This document shows positions 1-5,124 of a stretch of DNA of 5,154 bases, piece by piece. The stretch is from Chloroflexota bacterium (GTDB lineage: Bacteria; Chloroflexota; Dehalococcoidia; SM23-28-2; RBG-16-64-32). The stretch is taken from assembly GCA_022564695.1 (NCBI GenBank), contig JADFKX010000147.1, forward strand, positions 1 through 5,154, written 5' to 3'. The notes below the pieces were generated by a model that was not told the DNA's origin, ran no database searches, and saw only the letters and a program-made list of their open reading frames with translations. A program made the position numbers and the translations under genes. The stretch's first letter is position 1; each line of letters opens with the position of its first letter.

Positions 1-1
1 G

Positions 2-262
2 GGGCAATTGTCGTTGCGGGGGCTGAGCCGGCTGGATGTCGGAGTGCGGGAGGGGATCATCTTCTATCGACGCTCGGCGGCGGCGGCGCGGGCGGATTAT
101 GAGACCCTGAAGGAGTCGGCGCTGCTCAGTCCGCCGCCGGTGCCGCTACACTGGCACCTGGCCCACGATCCGGGGCTGGATGTCGCCGATTTCACCCTCC
201 TGCTCTATGCGGCTGAGGCGACCGATCGGGTGGGACGCTGGCTGGAGTCGATCGGCTTTGCC
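2..262 (+). CDS. Unrecognised protein, fragment cut at both ends
   Basis: I do not recognise this protein. The frame beginning at base 2 is open from the window edge and reads as real coding sequence up to about base 260: G/C-rich third positions, ordinary amino-acid composition, and features such as DYETLKE (about residues 30-36 counted from the TTG at 8), PVPLHWHLAHDPGLDVADF (44-62) and a probable amphipathic helix LLLYAAEATDRVGRWLESIGF (64-84). A start at the TTG at 8 is possible, but the true start may lie outside the window. Past about base 260 the same frame stays open to a stop at 430, but it becomes arginine/glutamine-rich and is simply the antisense of mutS, so I end the credible coding part near the junction. 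The other two readings of the opposite strand here do not look like protein. The gene has therefore lost its 3' end where mutS loses its own. That it is coding is fairly likely; its function is unknown. Confidence 0.5.
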
Positions 263-853
263 GGCGGCGACCTCGTCGAAGGCGGGAGGCTGGAGCGGCG
301 TCAGCGTTGCCTTCACCCCGTCCGGCGGCGACGTGCCCTGCGGCAGCAGCAGCTCGGCGGGCGAGAGCCGGTCCAGCTCCGCGGCGGCGGCCTCGGCTGC
401 AACCTGTGTGCAGGCAAACTCGCCGGTTGAGACGTCCACGTAGGCGAGCCCCGCCTGCCCGTCGCCGGGGGCCAGCGCCGCCAGGTAGTTGTTCGTCCCC
501 CGCTGCAGCAGGTTCTCCTCCACCAGCGTCCCCGGCGTTACCACCCGCACCACCTGCCGCTCCACCAGCTTCTTCCCCTTCCCCGCCTCCTCCATCTGCT
601 CGCAGATGGCGACCTTGTACCCCTTGGCGATGAGCCTCGCCAGATACGAATCGAGGGCGTGGTGGGGGATGCCGGCCAGCGGCACCCGCTCCTTCCCCAC
701 AGGCCGCGAGGTGAGGACGATCTCCAGCTCGCGGGCGATCGTCTCCGCGTCCTGGTCGAACGTCTCGTAGAAGTCGCCCAACCGAAAGAAGAGGATGGCG
801 TGCGGGTAGCGACGCTTAATGTCGAGGTACTGCCGCCTGAGGGGCGTAGTCAC
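146..853 (-). CDS. mutS: DNA mismatch repair protein MutS, N-terminal part only (3'-truncated)
   Basis: MutS binds mismatches and small loops as a dimer and recruits MutL. This copy holds the mismatch-recognition domain I and part of the connector domain. Residues numbered from the GTG at 853: start VTTPLRRQYLDIKRRYP; the mismatch-reading Phe-X-Glu motif as GDFYETF (F28, E30); ELEIVLTSR (42-50); VPLAGIPHHALDSYLARLI (57-75); GYKVAICEQME (78-88); VVRVVTPGTL (101-110); NNYLAAL (121-127); then the connector AYVDVSTGEF (137-146) and SPAELLLP (164-171). I prefer the GTG at 853 over the TTG at 871 because GGAGGA lies 9 nt upstream and family members begin at this point. Homology ends near residue 200 (about base 254). 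The frame then runs 35 unrelated residues to a stop at 146. The clamp/lever domains, the Walker A/B ATPase and the helix-turn-helix are all absent (a full MutS is roughly 850-900 residues), so as written the product could not perform repair. Identification is near certain; whether the truncation is biological is open. Confidence 0.9.
   Translation of the reverse strand: MTTPLRRQYLDIKRRYPHAILFFRLGDFYETFDQDAETIARELEIVLTSRPVGKERVPLAGIPHHALDSYLARLIAKGYKVAICEQMEEAGKGKKLVERQVVRVVTPGTLVEENLLQRGTNNYLAALAPGDGQAGLAYVDVSTGEFACTQVAAEAAAAELDRLSPAELLLPQGTSPPDGVKATLTPLQPPAFDEVAAGKADRLQPASHPIGRLSRIEQEGEIGDIQPRIVGQVPV
250..262. other. Breakpoint joining two 3'-truncated convergent genes
   Basis: MutS-like sequence on the minus strand is credible through FDEVAAGKA (last codon about 254-256). 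Beyond it, none of the three minus-strand frames shows the expected HFGV...GFG connector or core of MutS. On the plus strand an unrelated coding sequence is credible up to about this same base. I saw no insertion-sequence end, target duplication or other mobile-element mark. The join is either a real inversion/deletion endpoint or an artefact of metagenome assembly. Its exact base cannot be fixed by eye; it may be off by about 20 bases. Confidence 0.5.
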
Positions 854-862
854 CGGCGGGGC

Positions 863-868
863 TCCTCC
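863..868 (-). promoter_or_regulatory. Shine-Dalgarno of mutS
   Basis: The minus strand reads GGAGGA, 9 nt before the GTG at 853. This is the strongest ribosome-binding site in the window and decides the start: the in-frame TTG at 871 lies upstream of it and would have no such site. Confidence 0.75.
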
Positions 869-898
869 CAAGGGCTAGGGCGCGGGCTATCGAGGGGT

Positions 899-904
899 AT
901 TATA
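899..904 (-). promoter_or_regulatory. Likely -10 box of a mutS promoter
   Basis: The minus strand carries an exact TATAAT about 46 nt before the mutS GTG, in the 84-base gap after the upstream gene's stop. No good -35 hexamer lies 16-18 bp further upstream, so this is either a weak promoter or one needing an activator. It would give a leader of about 40 nt containing the GGAGGA site. It implies that mutS is transcribed independently of the TPR-AlbA_2 gene. Confidence 0.45.
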
Positions 905-937
905 CAGCGGCTAGCGAGCGAATTGGCGCTATGGTTG

Positions 938-2458
938 CTAGTGGCCGTTGCCCCTACCTTTGCTGGCCATACGAGCCGCATGCTCCGCCACTCGTTGCTT
1001 GACTTCCTCGGGTGTGGCCGGACGCGACGAATCCTTGTCGCGGATGTACGGGGTTCCATCGATATAGTAGATAGGTTCCGGCCCACGTGCCACCCAAATC
1101 TTTGCGACATGGGTCTCCCCATGCGGAATGAAGTAGACGGTCACGTCTATGCCAGGCTTAACGCTCTTGCTAGCCAGCTGGGAGATTCGGTTGCGCAGCT
1201 TATCGCGCTCCTCATACGGGTGCAATCCTTCAAGCCCCACGACTTCACCCGAGTTCGACACCCCCAAGAATATGCTGCCTCCCCCATGTTGTGATCCAAA
1301 CGCTGCGATCTCCTTGGCTAGCTCACGGGCTTGGTCAGGGAATTTGACAATAAATTCGACGTGCTCGGCTTCCTGCTCGGCTAGCGCCAGTTCTAACGGA
1401 ACACCGCCCTCGTCCGCACGCAATCCAGATAGGGCTTCGCGTATCACCTCGTGTTCTCTTCGGACCGCGTCGAACTGCTTGCGATAAGACGAAACCAATT
1501 GTTCATTTTTCTCCATCTGGTGCGTGAGACGCTCAATGGTCCGGCTAATGACGCCATCAACGTCACTGTCCTCAGGGTAACGTTTCGCTGCCTGTACTGC
1601 TCGTAGCAGAGCCTCGGTCCAATCGCCTTCATGCTCGCCCGCAATACGACTCAGATTGAGGAGACAGTACTTGCCATGTCCAACAGGATCGATCTTGAGC
1701 AGCGCATGGAGGGTCTTCTTAGCTTGTCCGTAGTGGCCCCTGTCGTATTGGATGCTGCTCTTAGAACAAAGGGCATCGATATTGTCAGGCTCGAGTTTCA
1801 AGGCCTTGTTGAAGGCGCGCAGAGCTAGATCCGTCCGCGCGGCTGCTTCTAGTCCAACGCCGAGGATAATGAAGTACTCTGGCATGTCATGCTCAGCCCG
1901 AAGCAACTTCTTCGACGCCTTGACCACCGCTTCTGGATTACCCATCTGATCCAATACCGAAAGCCCGATACGCACAGCAGTGGGGTCATATGGGCATCTA
2001 TCTAACAACTCTAATGCAAGTCTGGCCGCCTCTTCCGTTTGTCCGGCATCATTCGCCGCTTGTATATACATGGCGAGCGAAGAACTACTCGGATCCAACC
2101 GGGCATATTCTTTAAACAGCGGGAGCGCCTCCCCTATACCGTTCCGCTGTTTGACTATTTCGGCCCTCAGGTAGACTATGTCTGGATCATCGGGTTTAAG
2201 AGCACTCAGCCGTTCCAGTCGAGCTTGCGCCTCGTCTATCCGATCCATAGATAGAAGGCAAGTCGCGTATTGAAATTGAAACGTTGGGCAAACATCGCAT
2301 CTTTTAAGGATCTCTTCCATGACGTCTGCCGCGGTCGCGTATTCTTGCCTGTGCCAGGCTCGGTGGCCCTTTTCATCCCACACCTCCCTCACTTCGCTAC
2401 AGTGGGGAGAGGCCGGGCACTCCTCGGCAAGACTGGTCGGAACTGGAATGGTCTGCAT
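938..2458 (-). CDS. TPR-repeat protein with C-terminal Schlafen AlbA_2 domain
   Basis: A fusion of 506 residues (numbered from the ATG at 2458). Residues about 25-296 form consecutive 34-residue-like helical hairpins of the TPR type, clearest at 194-227 (ILGVGLEAAARTDLALRAFNKALKLEPDN) and 73-92 (DEAQARLERLSALKPDD). Residues about 304-346 are charged and heptad-like, a probable coiled coil. Residues about 363-458 match the AlbA_2 (Schlafen-type, formerly AAA_4) fold: E363-x4-E368-F, then QARELAKEIAAFGSQHGGG, IFLGVSNSGEVVGLEGL, and a tail with YIRDKDSSRPATPEEV, the usual YxR..SxRPAT signature. TPRs bind proteins; AlbA_2 domains bind nucleic acid, and in animal Schlafens the related fold cuts tRNA. 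No helicase, protease or membrane segment is present, so the protein should be cytosolic. N-terminal cysteines C14/C20 and C54-x2-C57 might bind metal. GC is lower than in the flanking genes, which suggests separate acquisition. Upstream GTG (2464) and TTG (2461) starts are in frame. The domain call is confident; RNA regulation, stress response or phage defence are only possible roles. Confidence 0.85.
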   Translation of the reverse strand: MQTIPVPTSLAEECPASPHCSEVREVWDEKGHRAWHRQEYATAADVMEEILKRCDVCPTFQFQYATCLLSMDRIDEAQARLERLSALKPDDPDIVYLRAEIVKQRNGIGEALPLFKEYARLDPSSSSLAMYIQAANDAGQTEEAARLALELLDRCPYDPTAVRIGLSVLDQMGNPEAVVKASKKLLRAEHDMPEYFIILGVGLEAAARTDLALRAFNKALKLEPDNIDALCSKSSIQYDRGHYGQAKKTLHALLKIDPVGHGKYCLLNLSRIAGEHEGDWTEALLRAVQAAKRYPEDSDVDGVISRTIERLTHQMEKNEQLVSSYRKQFDAVRREHEVIREALSGLRADEGGVPLELALAEQEAEHVEFIVKFPDQARELAKEIAAFGSQHGGGSIFLGVSNSGEVVGLEGLHPYEERDKLRNRISQLASKSVKPGIDVTVYFIPHGETHVAKIWVARGPEPIYYIDGTPYIRDKDSSRPATPEEVKQRVAEHAARMASKGRGNGH

Positions 2459-2466
2459 CAACACAC

Positions 2467-2495
2467 ATTGTAAGTATGGAGCACATCCGTAGCAA
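2467..2495 (-). promoter_or_regulatory. Sigma70-like promoter of the TPR-AlbA_2 gene, probably leaderless
   Basis: On the minus strand TTGCTA (2490-2495) and TACAAT (2467-2472) are separated by exactly 17 bp, with 4/6 and 5/6 matches to TTGACA and TATAAT. The predicted transcription start (about 2458-2460) falls on or beside the ATG at 2458. There is no Shine-Dalgarno before any of the candidate starts (GTG 2464, TTG 2461, ATG 2458), which agrees with a leaderless message. If so, the GTG at 2464 would not be transcribed and the ATG is the start. The promoter lies in the 72-base gap after the nuoF stop, so the gene need not depend on the nuoEF promoter. No terminator hairpin for nuoEF is evident in that gap. 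Confidence 0.45.
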
Positions 2496-2530
2496 GTGGA
2501 TTACTCTTCGTGCGGAGCGCCTACTTGAGC

Positions 2531-4396
2531 CTACATCGCCCCGAATTCGTCCACCAACGCGATCGCGTAGGGCGCCTGCTCCCGGCAGGCGTCGCACTTG
2601 ATGCACTTCCCCTGGTCGATCCGGTAGCTCCCGTTCTCCCGCACCACCGCCTGCGTGGGGCAGATCGCCTCCGCCTCCGGCAGCTTGTCCGAGTGGTGCA
2701 CCACCTCGTACCGCACCAGCTCCCGGCAGACCTTAGCCGGGCAGCGCTTGTTATACAGATGCTCGTTCAGCTCCTCCTCAAAGAAGCTGAACATCGTCAT
2801 CACCACCGTCGGGGCGGCCTGGCCGTGGACGCAGTTAGCGTAGCGCATCGTGTCCGCCAGCAACCGCATGATCTCCGGGTCGGAGCTGCGGCCGCGGCCG
2901 GAGGAGATGCGCTTCAGTATCTCCAGCAGCCGTCGCGTCCCCGCGAAGCAGGTGGTGCAGCGGCCGCAGGACTCGTCCTCCGCGAACCACTCGAAGTAGA
3001 TCGCCAGGTCGACGACGCAGCTGGAGTCGTCCATCACCACCAGGCCGCCGGAGCCCATGAACATCCCGCGCTCCTTGAACGGCTCCGGCTCCAGCGCGAT
3101 GCCGACGTCGCTCGCGGGCACGATGCCGGACAGCGGTCCGCCCGGCTGCACCGCCTTCAGAGAGCGGCCCTCCGGTGGCCCTCCCCCCGCGCCCATCACG
3201 ACGTCGCTCATCGGCGTACCGAGAGGCACCTCCAGGATGCCCACCCGCTGGATCTGGCCGGACAGCGAGAACATCTTCGTCCCCTTGTGCTTCTCCGAGC
3301 CGACCGATGCGTACCACGCGGCCCCCTCGCGCAGGATCAGGGGGACGTTGGCGTAAGTCTCCACGTTGTTGACGTTGGACGGCTTGTCGAAGACGCCGGC
3401 CTGGGCCGGGAACGGCGGCCGGATCTTGGGCATGCCGCGCGCGCCCTCGATGGACGCGATGAGCCCCGTCTCCTCGCCGCAGACGTAGCTGCCGGCGCCG
3501 CGCACCACCTCCAGGTCGAACGCGAACCCGGAGCCGAGAACGTTGTCGCCCAGAAGGCCCCGCTCGCGCGCCTGCTGCACGGCCGTCTCCGTTCGCTCCA
3601 CCGGGAGAGGGTACTCGTCGCGAATGTAGATGTAGCCGTAGGAAGCGCCTGTGGCGTAGCCTCCGATCGCCATCCCCTCAATGATGAGATGAGGGTCGCT
3701 CTCCATCAGGTTGCGGTTCACGAACGAGCCGGGGTCGCCCTCATCGGCGTTGCAGATCATGTACTTGGGCGTGACCTTCGCCCCCCGCAGGAACTCCCAC
3801 TTGCGGCCGGTGGGGAAAGCAGCGCCGCCGCGCCCCCACAGACCGGACTCCAGCACCTCAGCGATCACCTGCTCGTCCGTCATGCCCAGCGCCTTGGCCA
3901 GCCCCGCATAGCCACCGCGGGCGATGTACTGGTCGATGCTATCAGGGTCGGATACGCCGCAGTTCGCCATGAGGCGACGCTCCTGGCCGGCGAAAAACTC
4001 CATCGACCGTAGCGGCGCCACACCTTCCAGCGGCTCGTCACCGACCACCGCGAGCGCAAGCTCGGGCACGACCCCGACCTGGTCGGGGGCCAACGCCCCT
4101 TCGATTAGCTGAGGCACCTTGTCGGCGGTGAGGCTGCCGTAGAGGACGGCCGGCCGCCCGGGATGCGCCACCTCCACGATGGGCTCCGCGTAGCACAGAC
4201 CCCAGCAACCGGTGACCATCACGTCCGCCTCCAGGCCACGGTCCGCCAGCTCCTTGCGCACGGCGTCCAGCGTCTCCTGGGCGCCAACGGCCCGTGAACA
4301 GGTGGAGATACCAACCTTGATCAGGGGGCGCTGCGGCCCCGGCATGGGCTGCCTGGCCTGTTCGGCCTGTCCTCTCAACTCCTCGTATGTTGGCAT
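2531..4396 (-). CDS. nuoF: NuoF/HndC/HymB-type NADH-binding flavoprotein subunit, long form
   Basis: This subunit oxidises NADH (or reduces NAD+) at FMN and passes electrons along iron-sulfur clusters to a partner such as a formate dehydrogenase or [FeFe]-hydrogenase. Domains in order (621 residues from the ATG at 4396): thioredoxin-like [2Fe-2S] domain with C33, C64 and C68, the second usual cysteine position being G38; FMN/NADH-binding core with GRGGAAFPTGRKW (188-200), NADEGDPGSF (216-225) and CGEETGLIASIEG (306-318); SLBB region; the N3-type [4Fe-4S] site ESCGRCTTC plus C522 (C477, C480, C483, C522); and CPAKVC leading into a C-terminal ferredoxin-like domain. The ferredoxin domain keeps C579, C598, C601 and C604 but has S569, L572, A575 and A608 at the other ligand positions, so one cluster should be missing. 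The start at 4396 begins MPTYEELRGQ, as relatives do, and lies 7 nt after the nuoE stop; an ATG at 4429 would add 11 atypical residues and overlap nuoE by 26 nt. The length and extra domains suit soluble NAD-linked complexes better than respiratory complex I. No catalytic subunit gene follows. Confidence 0.92.
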   Translation of the reverse strand: MPTYEELRGQAEQARQPMPGPQRPLIKVGISTCSRAVGAQETLDAVRKELADRGLEADVMVTGCWGLCYAEPIVEVAHPGRPAVLYGSLTADKVPQLIEGALAPDQVGVVPELALAVVGDEPLEGVAPLRSMEFFAGQERRLMANCGVSDPDSIDQYIARGGYAGLAKALGMTDEQVIAEVLESGLWGRGGAAFPTGRKWEFLRGAKVTPKYMICNADEGDPGSFVNRNLMESDPHLIIEGMAIGGYATGASYGYIYIRDEYPLPVERTETAVQQARERGLLGDNVLGSGFAFDLEVVRGAGSYVCGEETGLIASIEGARGMPKIRPPFPAQAGVFDKPSNVNNVETYANVPLILREGAAWYASVGSEKHKGTKMFSLSGQIQRVGILEVPLGTPMSDVVMGAGGGPPEGRSLKAVQPGGPLSGIVPASDVGIALEPEPFKERGMFMGSGGLVVMDDSSCVVDLAIYFEWFAEDESCGRCTTCFAGTRRLLEILKRISSGRGRSSDPEIMRLLADTMRYANCVHGQAAPTVVMTMFSFFEEELNEHLYNKRCPAKVCRELVRYEVVHHSDKLPEAEAICPTQAVVRENGSYRIDQGKCIKCDACREQAPYAIALVDEFGAM

Positions 4397-4403
4397 CGGC
4401 AGA

Positions 4404-5030
4404 CTACGCCCCGCCGCCCTTCCGCTCATCGGCCGATTCTACGGAGGGTTGCACTTCCCCGGCCTCCTCTCCGCCGGGCTCGGGGCCCGGTTTAGGCTCG
4501 CCTTCGCCCTTAAGCTCGCGTGCCAGTCTGATTGTATCGCTAACCGACAACGGGCCGATGTACCTGCCCTCACGCCGCACCAGCGGCGCTAGGTGGCAGG
4601 TGCCGTCACACTGCACGAGTCGCAGGCCAAACGCCCCATCATCGGTGTTCTGGCTCATCTCGCAGCCGAGTATCGATTCCAGGACGCGACGGATGTTCAT
4701 GGAGCCCTTGAGCAGGCAGGCGGGCCCGCTACACCAATCGACGACCGTCTCGGCGGGCGGCAGAGTGCGTATCTCGGAGTAGAAGTCGAGCGCGCCGTAG
4801 AGCATCGCCGGCGTAGTGCGGAACTTGGTGGCGATGACCGGAATCGTCTCGCGGGGCACGTAGCCGTAGGCCTGCTGGATACGGTGGAAGGCGGTGAGCA
4901 TCTCGGCGTTGTCGGGCGAGAGGTCGTCGATAAGCTCGCGCACCTTCTTCAGCAACTCTTCATCCCCCGAAACGGGGTCAAGGGCGGTGTAGCGGGAAGA
5001 GTGCGACGGTCCGGCGGTGATCTTGGTCAT
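4404..5030 (-). CDS. nuoE: NuoE/HndA/HymA-type [2Fe-2S] subunit with acidic C-terminal tail
   Basis: The small partner of NuoF-type flavoproteins carries a [2Fe-2S] cluster on the NADH side of complex I or of soluble NAD-dependent hydrogenases and formate dehydrogenases. The product has 208 residues. A helical N-terminal domain (about 23-85: LLKKVRELIDD, MLTAFHRIQQAYGYVPRE, TTPAMLYGALDFYSEI) precedes the thioredoxin-like ferredoxin domain, whose four ligands are intact: C100-x4-C105 (WCSGPAC) and C141-x3-C145 (QCDGTCHLAP), with Y157-I-G-P following. Residues about 174-208 form a Gly/Glu/Pro-rich, low-complexity tail ending DERKGGGA, absent from the roughly 160-residue family norm. The ATG at 5030 begins MTKITAG and has only a weak ribosome-binding site; the first 20 or so residues are not family-like, so a slightly later start is possible. 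It is co-directional with nuoF, with a 7-nt gap to the preferred nuoF start, so translation is probably coupled. Confidence 0.92.
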   Translation of the reverse strand: MTKITAGPSHSSRYTALDPVSGDEELLKKVRELIDDLSPDNAEMLTAFHRIQQAYGYVPRETIPVIATKFRTTPAMLYGALDFYSEIRTLPPAETVVDWCSGPACLLKGSMNIRRVLESILGCEMSQNTDDGAFGLRLVQCDGTCHLAPLVRREGRYIGPLSVSDTIRLARELKGEGEPKPGPEPGGEEAGEVQPSVESADERKGGGA

Positions 5031-5070
5031 ATTCTGACCGCGGTTCTCAGAGGCTCCAGCCTAGTGCTGC

Positions 5071-5090
5071 TCAGACTTTGTGTCAGACTT
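5071..5090. repeat. Tandem 8-bp direct repeat TCAGACTT, 12-bp period
   Basis: TCAGACTT occurs at 5071-5078 and again at 5083-5090, i.e. one copy about every helical turn, in the leader of nuoE and overlapping the palindrome at 5079-5094. It could be a two-half-site binding site for a response-regulator-type protein, or chance. Confidence 0.35.
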
Positions 5091-5094
5091 CACA
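5079..5094. promoter_or_regulatory. CRP/FNR-family-like palindrome at the nuoEF start site
   Basis: The plus strand reads TGTGT, six bases, then TCACA. That is 9 of 10 matches to the TGTGA-N6-TCACA pattern of CRP, which is shared in looser form by other CRP/FNR-family regulators. The same bases also give a TGTGT-N8-ACACA perfect inverted repeat. It lies just downstream of the predicted -10 box, around the expected transcription start, a position more compatible with repression than activation. A short element like this can occur by chance. Confidence 0.25.
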
Positions 5095-5095
5095 C

Positions 5096-5124
5096 ATGAT
5101 ACAACGGGCCTACAGCGCGGGCAA
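5096..5124 (-). promoter_or_regulatory. Sigma70-like promoter of nuoEF
   Basis: On the minus strand TTGCCC (5119-5124) and TATCAT (5096-5101) are 17 bp apart, matching consensus at 4/6 and 5/6 positions. The predicted start near 5089 gives an untranslated leader of about 60 nt before the nuoE ATG. This would make nuoE the first gene of the unit. The rest of 5102-5154 shows no recognisable gene. Confidence 0.45.

Noticed and set aside
262..430. Continuation of the plus-strand left-end frame to a stop at 430
   Set aside because: Composition turns to Arg/Gln-rich and the bases are the antisense of conserved MutS connector sequence, so this part is not treated as coding.
854..937. Possible terminator or small RNA between the TPR-AlbA_2 gene and mutS
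   Set aside because: Only short, imperfect complementarities such as GCG...CGC are present, with no stable stem and T run; the gap is better explained by the mutS promoter box and ribosome site.
938..2458. TPR-AlbA_2 gene as part of a toxin-antitoxin or multi-gene defence operon
   Set aside because: Its neighbours are nuoF and mutS, with no small partner gene, nuclease, helicase or integrase in the window, so only a single-gene role can be discussed.
2465..2530. Possible terminator after nuoF
   Set aside because: No GC-rich hairpin followed by a T run could be found in this gap on the minus strand.
2835..3317. Minus-strand 160-codon frame inside nuoF, and the similar one at 3337-3681
   Set aside because: Both are out-of-frame shadows of nuoF with Arg/Gly/Ser/Pro-rich, motif-free products; the nuoF frame carries all the conserved residues without any frameshift.
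2510..4012. Long 500-codon plus-strand open frame opposite nuoF
   Set aside because: It is rich in Arg, His, Leu, Ala and Val with no family motif and is exactly antisense to the well-supported nuoF core; long open antisense frames are expected in GC-rich genes.
4396..4429. Upstream ATG of nuoF at 4429
   Set aside because: It would add MSGRAAGRSLP, not seen in relatives, overlap nuoE by 26 nt, and has no ribosome-binding site; the ATG at 4396 gives the usual family start.
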